Counted from the first letter of the stretch, positions 1 to 6,352 are shown. The stretch is 6,491 nt of DNA from Phycisphaerae bacterium (GCA_016935885.1 JAFGQA010000114.1:1-6491), one strand, 5' to 3'. A program made the numbers and translations. Notes: generated by a model from the letters alone, not told the origin.

Positions 1-22
1 CCCACGGGGGCGGGTCGTTCAT

Positions 23-60
23 TACCCGTGAGAACAGGCTCGAATGGACGCCCACGGGTA
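23..60. repeat. Inverted repeat TACCCGTG / CACGGGTA
   Basis: TACCCGTG at 23-30 is the exact reverse complement of CACGGGTA at 53-60, giving an 8-bp stem with a 22-nt loop. The right arm shares GGGTA (56-60) with the next hairpin, so the two structures cannot form together on the same strand. The function is unknown. Confidence 0.5.
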
Positions 61-92
61 AGCTCCGCCGCCGCTGGCGGCTCCGCTTACCC
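56..92. repeat. Palindromic repeat element, two-part stem
   Basis: GGGTAAGC at 56-63 pairs perfectly with GCTTACCC at 85-92. A symmetric TCC/TCC internal loop follows, then GCCGCC (67-72) pairs with GGCGGC (76-81) around a GCT loop. The total is 14 paired positions in 37 nt. It lies 36 nt past the galT stop in the sense of transcription, where a terminator would be expected, but no U-tract follows on the minus strand. A dispersed palindromic repeat is the better reading. It could still act as a 3'-end mRNA stabiliser, which is inference. Confidence 0.65.
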
Positions 93-127
93 ATGCCACC
101 CCGCTATACACGTGCCGCGCCCTGGCT

Positions 128-1354
128 CTACAGCGGCGATCGTGGCAGGTCCCCGCCCGATAACACTTCGCGCAATGCCAACGCAGCTACCTCGGGAGGC
201 ACCTCGTTGATGCACATGCCTGTGCCGACCTCGAAGCCTGCCGGCGTCGTCACCCGTGGCGTTACCTGCGCGAACCACCGGTGGACTTCCCGGCCTCGCT
301 GCCATTTCGGGCTGCTGTGGATGACAAGGTGGTAGGCTGGATCGGTCAGGAGTTGGCGCAGACGCAGAAGCACATCCCGCAGGATCGTTGCGAACAGGGC
401 CGTGTGGTTGTCGGGCAAATCTCCGAACGTCGACGTGTGCTCGCGCGGGATGAGCCACAAACTGTACGGCAGCGGCGATGCCCACGGGGCGAGCGCGACG
501 AACTCGTCGTTCGTCGCCACGATCCGCTCGCCAGCAGCCAACTCCTCCTCCAGAAGCACATCGAACATCGGCCGTCCCGTCTCCTGCGTGTACGACGCCT
601 GCCGCTCGATCATCGTCTTCACTGCGGGCGGAATCACCGCGGAGGCGATGATCTGGAAGTGCGGATGCTCGATCGAAGCGCCCAAGCCCGGCCCGTGGTT
701 CTTGAAGATGCAGACATGCTTCACGTCCCGGGCCTGCATCATCATGCGATGGCGGTGCCGCAGTGCCTGCACGATCAGCGTCGCCTGCTCGTCGTCTTGC
801 AGGGCGAAGTGCCTGTCGTGCGCCGGCGACTCGATGACGACCTCGTGCATGCCGATGCCCGGCGTCGCCACGCGGAGCGCGGAAGGCTCCGTCGCCGTCG
901 CCGTTTCCGTAGCCTCTGCTTCAGAAGCTGTCTCACCACCTCTGTGGCACCGCCGTCTCGGCGGTGACGACGAAGGCGAAACGCCTGTACTACGCTTCTG
1001 GGATAAGCCCGTCGCCGCTGCCCTCTCGACGGTCTCTGTATCGGGGCCGGTCTTGCGCGACGTGATCGACTCCGGCGTGGGCACGCCCTCGGCATCGATC
1101 CGCAAGGCGGGATACTTGTTTGGAACGACCCGCACACGCCAGCCTTCGCGATCGACCGTCCCATAGTCGTCGCGGACCGCATACACCTCCGGCGTCGTCT
1201 GCCGCTCGTTTCCGGGGCAGAACGGACAGTCCTTCACGTACTCCGCCGGCCGCGACCTCGGCCGCTCGGCGCTCAACTCCTGTGGCCGCTTCGCACGTTC
1301 CGGCGCGATGATGACCCATTCGCCGGTCAACGGATTCTGTCGAAACGCTGGCAT
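128..1354 (-). CDS. galT: Galactose-1-phosphate uridylyltransferase family protein (HIT superfamily), with repeat-derived insertion
   Basis: GalT moves UMP between UDP-glucose and galactose-1-phosphate through a uridylyl-histidine intermediate (Leloir pathway, cytosol). The 408-aa protein opens with the family signature RQNPLTGEWVIIAPERAKRP. Residues 43 and 46 form a CPFC zinc-binding motif, and WRVRVVPNKYPAL follows at about 72-84. The active-site HPHFQ is at 230-234, with His232 as the expected nucleophile, and the C-terminal domain ends with a GFEVGTGMCIN motif. I chose ATG 1352-1354 because homology begins there. An in-frame ATG at 1460-1462 would add 36 residues that resemble nothing in the family and come partly from a tandem repeat. 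The protein is about 60-70 residues longer than usual because of a low-complexity insert around 90-168, just before the conserved GIGMHEV segment. Both main motifs survive, so the enzyme may be active. Related ADP-glucose phosphorylases share the fold, so the exact substrate is not certain. The gene is last in the minus-strand series, about 110 nt after selA. Confidence 0.87.
   Translation of the reverse strand: MPAFRQNPLTGEWVIIAPERAKRPQELSAERPRSRPAEYVKDCPFCPGNERQTTPEVYAVRDDYGTVDREGWRVRVVPNKYPALRIDAEGVPTPESITSRKTGPDTETVERAAATGLSQKRSTGVSPSSSPPRRRCHRGGETASEAEATETATATEPSALRVATPGIGMHEVVIESPAHDRHFALQDDEQATLIVQALRHRHRMMMQARDVKHVCIFKNHGPGLGASIEHPHFQIIASAVIPPAVKTMIERQASYTQETGRPMFDVLLEEELAAGERIVATNDEFVALAPWASPLPYSLWLIPREHTSTFGDLPDNHTALFATILRDVLLRLRQLLTDPAYHLVIHSSPKWQRGREVHRWFAQVTPRVTTPAGFEVGTGMCINEVPPEVAALALREVLSGGDLPRSPL
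889..918. repeat. Imperfect hexamer tandem repeat inside galT
   Basis: Five consecutive 6-nt units are visible: CCGTCG, CCGTCG, CCGTTT, CCGTAG and CCTCTG. Read on the minus strand in the galT frame they give an alternating Glu/Thr/Ala low-complexity tract. As multiples of three, copy-number changes would not shift the frame. The tract lies directly beside the REP-like hairpin, and together they form most of the galT insert. Confidence 0.6.
922..1000 (+). repeat. REP-like palindromic element inserted in frame in galT
   Basis: The core at 944-966 is GTGG followed by an 8-bp stem, CACCGCCG (948-955) with CGGCGGTG (959-966), around a TCT loop. A second small hairpin, AGGCG-AAA-CGCCT, lies at 974-986, and the shared tail CTGTACTAC ends at 993. 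CAGAAGC at 922-928 and GCTTCTG at 994-1000 form a perfect 7-bp outer inverted repeat that may mark the element edges. The same GTGG-hairpin-tail order recurs at 6353-6403. The core and tail encode roughly residues 119-139 of GalT, a Ser/Arg/Pro-rich stretch without family counterpart. Confidence 0.75.
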
Positions 1355-1465
1355 CGGTGATGATTCCGCCAAACGGCAAGCCCCGCTTTCGCGGATCGAG
1401 TCTTCGCGCCGACGAGCGCACCCGGCCTCTCCCGCCAACGGCATTCCCCGCTCATCCTTCATACT
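1355..1465 (-). other. galT leader between selA stop and galT start
   Basis: Roughly 110 nt separate the selA stop (1466-1468) from the preferred galT ATG. The frame stays open upstream to an ATG at 1460-1462, but the encoded stretch has no family resemblance and begins inside heptamer repeats. The Shine-Dalgarno sequence before the preferred start is weak (GGCGG about 11 nt upstream). A longer GalT starting at 1462 therefore cannot be excluded. No promoter could be assigned with confidence. Confidence 0.4.
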
Positions 1466-1494
1466 TCATCCTTCGTCTTCCGTCTTTCGTCCCT
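1453..1494. repeat. Tandem heptamer array at selA 3' end / galT leader
   Basis: Six imperfect 7-nt units run end to end: CATCCTT, CATACTT, CATCCTT, CGTCTTC, CGTCTTT and CGTCCCT. The array spans the last nine or so selA codons, including the stop at 1466-1468, and the upstream galT ATG at 1460-1462. It therefore encodes the polar tail GRKTEDEG of SelA. A period of 7 is not a multiple of 3, so unit gain or loss would move the stop codon. Confidence 0.7.
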
Positions 1495-2896
1495 CCTTCG
1501 CCGCCGTCGTCACCGCAGAGGCCAATTCGTCAAACTCGCACTCCGCGATCGTTCGCAGGTCGAACAGGATCGCGCCCTCGCGAATCCGCGGCAGGACGCT
1601 CGGGTCGCTCAGGCGTAGCCGCCGGGCGATCTCATCGAGCGACGTCCCCGATGCCGGCTGCCACCGAACCACCGCCGTGGCCAGTGGCCAGGCCGGCAGT
1701 GAACCGCCGCCCGCGAAACTCTCGTCCCGCGCCACCTCGAATGACTCATCGGGCATCGCCTTGCGCAGCAGCGACGCCAACGCCTCGGCCCGCGTCGTCA
1801 ACGCCTCGACCAGCGCCGACAAGCTCGCCAGGAGCGGCACGTGCTGCTTGACAGTGTCCGGCGACTGGTACAACTCCAACGTCACCTCCAACGCCGCGAT
1901 GGTCAGTTTGTCGATCCGCAACGCCCGGGCCATCGGGTCGTGCCGGAGCCTGTCGACGATTTCACGCCTGCCCAACAAGACGCCCGCCTGCGGCCCACCG
2001 AGCAGCTTGTCGCCGCTGAATGTCACCAGGTCGGCACCGCTCTTCAAGCTGGCCACGACGGTCGGTTCGTCAGCCGCGGCCCACAGGGCGTCGTCGAGCA
2101 AGGCGCCGCTTCCAAGGTCGTCAAACATCACCAGGCCGCGGTCGTGCGCCAACCTCGCCAATTCCTCCACGCCTGGCGACGCCGAAAAACCCACCACGCG
2201 ATAGTTGCTCGTGTGCACGTGCATCAGCATCGCGGTCTGCCGGTCGATGGCCGCCTCGTAATCCCGGAGGTGCGTCTTGTTGGTCGTGCCCACCTCACGC
2301 AGGATCGCGCCGCCCGCCGTCATCACCTCCGGCAGCCGAAACGAGCCGCCGATCTCGATCAACTGCCCCCGCGACACGACGACCTCGCGGCCTTTGGCCA
2401 GCCCGTTCAGCGCGAGCATCGTCGCCGCGGCGTTGTTGTTCACGATCAACGCCGCCTCGGCCCCGGTCAACTGGCACAGTAGCCGCTCGGCGTACTGACC
2501 GCGCTGACCCCGCTTGCCGGTCTCCAGCACGATCTCCAGGCTGCAATAACCCCGGGCGACCCGGCCGATCCGCTCCACCGCCTCCTCCGACAGGGCGCTG
2601 CGTCCCAACCCCGTGTGCAGCACGACCCCCGTCGCGTTGATGACACGTGTCAACCGGTTGGCGCGCCGCGCAGTCGCCGCCGCGCGTGCTCGCGACAACA
2701 CCGCCTCGATCTGGCAATCGGCCTCAGTGGCATTGCCGTCCAGTAACTGCCGTCGCAGGGATTCGACTGCTTCGCGCAGGGCATCGGCCACCGCCGCGTC
2801 AGGCAGGTCTCGCAGGCCCTCCGCCGACGCGGCCGCTCTCAGCAAGACTGTCATCGACGGTATCTTCGAAAGGCCCTGCCTGTCCGGCGCCATCAT
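1466..2896 (-). CDS. selA: L-seryl-tRNA(Sec) selenium transferase (selenocysteine synthase)
   Basis: SelA is a PLP enzyme that converts Ser-tRNA(Sec) to selenocysteinyl-tRNA(Sec) using selenophosphate from SelD. It works in the cytosol, as a large ring in E. coli. The 476-aa protein matches the family along its length: an N-terminal tRNA-binding segment (GLSKIPSMTVLLR), VINATGVVLHTGLGRS at 85-100, then IVNNNAAA, VVVSRGQLIEIGGSFRLP, EVGTTNKTH, MLMHVHTSNY, FDDLGSG at 258-264 and the Schiff-base motif SGDKLLGGPQAG with Lys297. I chose the ATG at 2894-2896 because GGAG (2905-2908) sits 8 nt upstream and the family N-terminus aligns there. An upstream TTG at 2926 would add 10 residues without support, and a second ATG immediately follows the chosen one. 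E. coli SelA is 463 aa, so the length is normal. The last residues come from a heptamer repeat. It lies downstream of selB across a 243-nt gap with an unusual hairpin element. Confidence 0.95.
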   Translation of the reverse strand: MMAPDRQGLSKIPSMTVLLRAAASAEGLRDLPDAAVADALREAVESLRRQLLDGNATEADCQIEAVLSRARAAATARRANRLTRVINATGVVLHTGLGRSALSEEAVERIGRVARGYCSLEIVLETGKRGQRGQYAERLLCQLTGAEAALIVNNNAAATMLALNGLAKGREVVVSRGQLIEIGGSFRLPEVMTAGGAILREVGTTNKTHLRDYEAAIDRQTAMLMHVHTSNYRVVGFSASPGVEELARLAHDRGLVMFDDLGSGALLDDALWAAADEPTVVASLKSGADLVTFSGDKLLGGPQAGVLLGRREIVDRLRHDPMARALRIDKLTIAALEVTLELYQSPDTVKQHVPLLASLSALVEALTTRAEALASLLRKAMPDESFEVARDESFAGGGSLPAWPLATAVVRWQPASGTSLDEIARRLRLSDPSVLPRIREGAILFDLRTIAECEFDELASAVTTAAKEGRKTEDEG

Positions 2897-2903
2897 CGCT
2901 TGC

Positions 2904-2909
2904 TCTCCA
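2904..2909 (-). promoter_or_regulatory. selA ribosome binding site
   Basis: On the minus strand the sequence reads TGGAGA, and the GGAG core is followed by an 8-nt spacer to the ATG at 2896. It is the clearest Shine-Dalgarno sequence in the window. It decides the selA start in favour of this ATG over the upstream TTG at 2926. Confidence 0.7.
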
Positions 2910-2971
2910 CATCCGGATTCCTGCAATGAGCAACCGGGAACCCTACTCTGCTGCGTTGTCCTTCGGCCCCC

Positions 2972-2985
2972 AATCCCCAGTCTCT
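2972..2985. repeat. Left remnant of heptamer array
   Basis: Two 7-nt units, AATCCCC and AGTCTCT, adjoin the left end of the multi-hairpin element. AGTCTCT is identical to the unit at 3128-3134 on the other side. This suggests that one array was split by insertion of the element, or that the array expanded around it. Confidence 0.4.
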
Positions 2986-3114
2986 AATACCGCGTTTCAC
3001 AGGAAACGCGACTACGATTGCTGGACCGAGAATCCCTTCTCGGTCCTGAAGCCGGTGCCGAGAAAGGATCCTCGGCAGAACGTACAGTCGTTCTACTGGT
3101 GAAACGCCGTACTA
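2985..3114. repeat. 130-nt multi-hairpin element with terminal inverted repeats (MITE-like or structured RNA)
   Basis: The ends TAATACCGCGTTTCAC (2985-3000) and GTGAAACGCCGTACTA (3099-3114) are inverted repeats matching at 14 of 16 positions. Inside are four hairpins. CGCGTTTC-ACAG-GAAACGCG (2991-3010) is an 8-bp stem. GGACCGAGAA (3023-3032) pairs with TTCTCGGTCC (3037-3046) around TCCC, a perfect 10-bp stem. TGCCGAG (3056-3062) pairs with CTCGGCA (3071-3077). AGAACG (3077-3082) pairs with CGTTCT (3089-3094). There is no coding potential and no terminator T-run. It could be a non-autonomous mobile element or repeat unit, or a structured RNA in the selA leader. The repeat-element reading is favoured because all other gaps here also hold repeats. 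Confidence 0.65.
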
Positions 3115-3155
3115 GTCTCCAGTCTCCAGTCTCTAGTTTCTAGCTTCTAGCTTCT
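3114..3155. repeat. Tandem heptamer array overlapping selB 3' end
   Basis: Six consecutive 7-nt units are visible: AGTCTCC, AGTCTCC, AGTCTCT, AGTTTCT, AGCTTCT and AGCTTCT. The array includes the selB stop codon (3140-3142) and encodes most of the terminal LLEARS of SelB. It abuts the right end of the multi-hairpin element. The units differ in sequence from the array at 1453-1494, but the period and the position over a stop codon are the same. Confidence 0.75.
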
Positions 3156-5107
3156 AGCAGCACCCGCTCGTCACCCACACGCCGTGTAAACTGAATCCGG
3201 TCGAGGTACTCCAACATAGGCTGCACCGCACGTCGGCTCAGCTTCAGCGCATCACGCACCTCCGCCAGCTTGAACGGCCGACCCTTGCCAAGTTCGGTAA
3301 CCGTCTGCTTCAACCTGGCAATCGCCTCAACGGACATGTACTTCTGGGGCGCGATCATGTCCAGGCGTGGTTCACACTTGGCAAGGTCCTCCAACATCTT
3401 CGACCGCTGCTTCGACAGCTTGCTCGCGGTCTTCAGCGCTGGCCATGCCGGCGGATCAAACCCTGCTGCCGCGATCTCCGCCACCAGCTGCTCCAACAAC
3501 GCCGCGTCCTCCGGCGACAGCGCCGGGCGAAACTCGTGGTGCGCCACGTACGGGCCACTCGTATGGATCAGGCCCGCGCCTTCCAACCGTGCGAGAATTG
3601 GCTTGCCACAGCCGCGGGCGCTGCGCTTGTCTGTCCAGCCGACAAACCGATCGCGGAGCACACCAGGCTCGGTCGGATTGGCGGCGTGATGGGCCTTCAA
3701 ATACGCCAGCGCACGCTGCTCGATGGCGTCGATCGTCGCGTGATGAACACGCTCGCCGCCGATCGAGACCAGCACGTCTGCCTGCTCCAATCGCCTCTCG
3801 AGTCCCGCCACCTCCGCCGGCTCCACGCCGACCTCGCACGCCAGGCGTTCAGCCCGCCGCGATTCGAAGCCCGCCCGTCGTATCGCCTCGGTGTATCGCA
3901 CAAACGCATCCGCCGATTCCGCACGCTCGAGCGCCTCGATCTCCTCGGGGTGGCTTGGCCGGAATCGCCGCGAGATCGGACGCACCACGTATCCGCCGCC
4001 GATCGTTGCCTGCGCGGTCTCGTTGCGAAGGATGAATCGCTGGCCGAACGACGCCACCACCGGCCGCGAGAAACGCAGTTGCGCCGGCGCCTCGGCGCCC
4101 GGCTCGATCTGGGACCCACCCGCGACGACCAACGCCGCGATCGCCTCGGACGTGCCCATGCACACGCGCGCCAAGCGGTGCGACGGGAATGGCTTCTGAC
4201 GCCTCGCCAGCATTCGGACCTTGGCATCGACGTAACGAGCGGCCGTCAGATATCCCGGCGTCGCAAGCTCCATGCCACGTCCGATCTTCTCGCGATCGAT
4301 GCCGGTCAGGTTCAACGCGGCCCGTTGACTCGCTCCGATGTCCTGAACCGTTCTGCCGTGCAACTGCACCTCGCGAACCTTGCACGACAGACCGGCCGGC
4401 TGGAGTTCCAGCGTCGCCCCCGCAGCGGTCTTGCCTTCCAACACCGAGCCGGTCACCACCGTTCCCCGGCCGCGAATCGCAAACACGCGGTCGATCGCCA
4501 AACGAAAGATCGAGCTTGCCTCCCGATGCGGCAGATCGGCCGCCAGTTCCCCAATCCACGCCCGAACCTCCTCCACACCCTGCCCTGTCTTCGTGGAGGT
4601 CGACACGATCGGCCAGTCGTGCAGCGTTGTCGCTCGCAGCAGCGACGCGATCTCCTCCTGTACCGCCTCAACCCGATCGGAATGGACGAGGTCCACCTTG
4701 CTAATCGCGACCAAGCCCGAACGCACGCCGAGCAAGTCGAGAATCTCCACGTGCTCCCGCGTCTGCGGCATGACACCATCGTCCGCCGCCACGAGCAACA
4801 TGCCGAGGTCGATCCCCGTCGCACCGGCCACCATAGTCCGCACGAATCGCTCGTGGCCCGGCACGTCCACGATCTCGACGAGGGTCGACCCACCGCCCCC
4901 ATCACGATCCGGGAAGCTCAAATGGGCAAAACCCAACTCGATGGTCATCCCCCGGGCCTGCTCCTCCGGCAGGCGATCGGGGTCCGTGCCCGTCAGCGCC
5001 TTTACCAGGGCGGATTTGCCGTGGTCGATATGACCGGCGGTGCCAAGGATGCAAAACTGCCGGCGGTCCGAAGTGGTTGCTGGGCTTTCCTCTGTACCAC
5101 CAGTCAT
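3140..5107 (-). CDS. selB: Selenocysteine-specific translation elongation factor SelB
   Basis: SelB is a GTPase that delivers Sec-tRNA(Sec) to the ribosome at UGA codons marked by a SECIS hairpin. The 655-aa protein has G1 GHIDHGKS at 25-32, a switch [11 protein letters not shown] at 52-61, G3 DVPGHE at 81-86 and G4 SKVD at 136-139. EF-Tu-like beta-barrel domains II and III follow (about 197-376), then a C-terminal array of winged helices. The final winged helix, about 605-651, has the SECIS-binding pattern of an Arg-rich recognition helix followed by [13 protein letters not shown]. This full-length C-terminus separates SelB from EF-Tu and IF2. Length is close to the family norm (E. coli 614 aa). 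The start is the ATG at 5105-5107, 16-20 codons before the conserved [13 protein letters not shown]. No good Shine-Dalgarno precedes it. The terminal residues are encoded by heptamer repeats. Confidence 0.95.
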   Translation of the reverse strand: MTGGTEESPATTSDRRQFCILGTAGHIDHGKSALVKALTGTDPDRLPEEQARGMTIELGFAHLSFPDRDGGGGSTLVEIVDVPGHERFVRTMVAGATGIDLGMLLVAADDGVMPQTREHVEILDLLGVRSGLVAISKVDLVHSDRVEAVQEEIASLLRATTLHDWPIVSTSTKTGQGVEEVRAWIGELAADLPHREASSIFRLAIDRVFAIRGRGTVVTGSVLEGKTAAGATLELQPAGLSCKVREVQLHGRTVQDIGASQRAALNLTGIDREKIGRGMELATPGYLTAARYVDAKVRMLARRQKPFPSHRLARVCMGTSEAIAALVVAGGSQIEPGAEAPAQLRFSRPVVASFGQRFILRNETAQATIGGGYVVRPISRRFRPSHPEEIEALERAESADAFVRYTEAIRRAGFESRRAERLACEVGVEPAEVAGLERRLEQADVLVSIGGERVHHATIDAIEQRALAYLKAHHAANPTEPGVLRDRFVGWTDKRSARGCGKPILARLEGAGLIHTSGPYVAHHEFRPALSPEDAALLEQLVAEIAAAGFDPPAWPALKTASKLSKQRSKMLEDLAKCEPRLDMIAPQKYMSVEAIARLKQTVTELGKGRPFKLAEVRDALKLSRRAVQPMLEYLDRIQFTRRVGDERVLLEARS

Positions 5108-5331
5108 GCCGACATACTACCGCGGCTTGCCGTGTTCGGACAGCCTCGAACCTTCGGTCGCCAGGCACGACAACGCCGTCTTGTTCGCAGATCCTCGCCT
5201 GAAGCCCACGGATAGCAATCCGTGGGCGGGGCAAACCGTGGTTCCGACGCGGCCATCGACGTCCGGGCACCAAACCAGCGCCGTCACACCAGGATGGCAC
5301 ATGGAAAGCCGAGAAGCGGACCCTCCAACGA
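5108..5331. other. miaA-selB intergenic region
   Basis: This stretch of 224 nt contains one strong 10-bp hairpin (5204-5227) and otherwise nothing I can name. A minus-strand frame runs through it but has no family features. I checked it for tRNA(Sec): a GGTTCGA string occurs on the minus strand near 5147-5153, but the surrounding bases do not make a T-arm, acceptor stem or UCA anticodon arm. No confident promoter for selB was found. Confidence 0.5.
5204..5227. repeat. Perfect 10-bp hairpin between miaA and selB
   Basis: GCCCACGGAT (5204-5213) pairs with ATCCGTGGGC (5218-5227) around the loop AGCA. On the minus strand the stem is followed by TTCAGGCG rather than a U-tract, so an intrinsic terminator for miaA is not supported. 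It resembles a dispersed single-hairpin repeat. A role as a processing or stabilising hairpin is possible. Confidence 0.65.
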
Positions 5332-6270
5332 TCACAGTAGGGCACACAGACGATTGGTGATCGAGGCTGTTGGTTCATCGGGTGAAACGCCCAGCCAGCG
5401 CGTCACGGTGAACTTGCGGAACCACGTTCGCTGGTGCTTGGCCAGGCGGCGAGTTTGGATCTTAATCTCCTCGATCGCGTCTCCCAGCGACATCTCGCCG
5501 CGGAGGTGGGCGAGGATCTGCGCGTAGCCCAACGCCTGGCGTGCCTGCTCGCCCAGGCCGCAGGGCTCGGCGAGCAGGGACCTGACTTCGTCCACGAGCC
5601 CAGCCTCGATCATGGCCTGGGCCCGCGCGTTGATGCGGCGCGAGTTGTCTTCTTTCTCGCGACGGATGCCGACGACCTTCGCCGGATACCGCATCGCGCT
5701 GGCCGACCACTGCCACTGCTGTTCGCTCAGCGGCCGTCCCGTCAAGTGCCAGACCTCCAGGGCCCTTTCGATGCGCTTGTAGTCGTTGGGATGGATGCGA
5801 TCGGCTGATTGGGGATCGACGTTGGCCAGTTCGGCGTGGAGCGCCGCCTTGCCCTCTTGCTCGGCCCGCTGGCGCAGCCTGGCCCGCAACGATTCGTCAG
5901 CTGAGGGCCCGTCGAACATCCCGTACATCAAACCCATCAAGTACAGCGGCGTGCCGGCCACGGCCAGAACGCATCGGCGGCGCGATGTGATCTCGACAAC
6001 GGTCCGGTCCGCCATCTCGACGAACCGGCCAACGCTGAACGACTCGGACGGCTCGGCGACGTCGATCAGATGATGCGGCACGGCAGCCAGTTCCGTGGGA
6101 CTGGGCTTGGCGGTGCCTATGTTCATTCGCCGATAGACCTGCATTGAATCGATGCTGAGGATCTCGGCGTTCAGCCGCCGGGCCAGTTCCAGCGAGACGG
6201 CCGACTTGCCGCTGGCGGTGCAGCCCAGCAACAGGATGATTGAAGGCTGATCACGTTTCGGTGCCGTCAT
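5332..6270 (-). CDS. miaA: tRNA dimethylallyltransferase
   Basis: MiaA transfers a dimethylallyl group from DMAPP to N6 of A37 in tRNAs that read codons beginning with U, giving i6A37, which MiaB can then methylthiolate. The 312-aa length is typical. Motifs in order are the P-loop GCTASGKS (16-23), SIDSMQVYR with the catalytic-type Asp41 (39-47), GTAKP (52-56), HHLID (66-70), AGTPLYL (105-111), ADRIHPNDYKRIERALEV (156-173) and the C-terminal GYAQ (248-251) and TRRLAKHQRTWFRKF (273-287). The P-loop has Cys17 where GPTASGKT usually has Pro, a conservative variant that should still bind pyrophosphate. The start is the ATG at 6268-6270, with a modest CAGGTC about 9 nt upstream and the expected short N-terminus before the P-loop. 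It is the most upstream gene in the series. Its upstream region consists of REP-like repeats. Confidence 0.95.
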   Translation of the reverse strand: MTAPKRDQPSIILLLGCTASGKSAVSLELARRLNAEILSIDSMQVYRRMNIGTAKPSPTELAAVPHHLIDVAEPSESFSVGRFVEMADRTVVEITSRRRCVLAVAGTPLYLMGLMYGMFDGPSADESLRARLRQRAEQEGKAALHAELANVDPQSADRIHPNDYKRIERALEVWHLTGRPLSEQQWQWSASAMRYPAKVVGIRREKEDNSRRINARAQAMIEAGLVDEVRSLLAEPCGLGEQARQALGYAQILAHLRGEMSLGDAIEEIKIQTRRLAKHQRTWFRKFTVTRWLGVSPDEPTASITNRLCALL

Positions 6271-6352
6271 TCGTCTTGACCTGCGAAGGAAGCGGGCGGT
6301 AGCATGTCCTGCATGTGTCCCGCTTTGTCCGTCAGAGCCTGCCCGAATAACC

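Larger units (their letters stand above)
1..127. other. Non-coding stretch downstream of galT, palindrome-rich
   Basis: This stretch lies beyond the galT stop codon and shows no credible coding frame. It is dominated by overlapping inverted repeats (23-60 and 56-92, listed separately), and a further CACGGG at 3-8 can pair with CCCGTG at 25-30. No T-run follows any stem on the minus strand, so I do not call an intrinsic terminator for galT. The left edge of the window cuts the region, so its full extent is unknown. Confidence 0.6.
2897..3139. other. selB-selA intergenic region
   Basis: This gap lies between the selB stop and the selA start. It contains the selA Shine-Dalgarno GGAG at 2905-2908 (minus strand), a roughly 130-nt multi-hairpin element at 2985-3114, and heptamer repeats on both sides of that element. 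I looked for tRNA(Sec) here because selC can lie near selA and selB, and found neither a G-T-T-C-R-A loop nor an acceptor stem. No coding frame is convincing. Confidence 0.6.

Noticed and set aside
281..1166. Plus-strand open frames opposite galT
   Set aside because: They mirror galT in other frames, have low-complexity Arg/Ser-rich products, and show no family motif.
1308..2640. Plus-strand open frames opposite selA
   Set aside because: selA is complete on the other strand with all PLP-enzyme motifs; these frames are shadows.
3023..3094. Tandem hairpins considered as a SECIS element
   Set aside because: A bacterial SECIS must lie just after an in-frame UGA in a coding region. There is no such gene here, and the hairpins sit in an intergenic repeat-like element.
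5130..5170. tRNA-like T-loop string GGTTCGA on the minus strand, considered as selC
   Set aside because: The flanking bases give at best a mismatched T-stem. There is no long variable arm, no UCA anticodon arm and no acceptor stem.
3536..5215. Long plus-strand open frame (559 codons) opposite selB
   Set aside because: It is antisense to a full-length SelB whose motifs are intact. The translation is rich in Arg, His and Pro with no domain order, typical of the shadow of a GC-rich gene.
5117..5347. Minus-strand 76-codon open frame between miaA and selB
   Set aside because: It overlaps the miaA 3' end, passes through the 10-bp hairpin, and has no recognisable protein features or ribosome binding site.
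5329..5363. 7-bp inverted repeat CGATCAC / GTGATCG across the miaA 3' end
   Set aside because: It is short, has a 21-nt spacer and no T-run, and could arise by chance in a sequence of this length.
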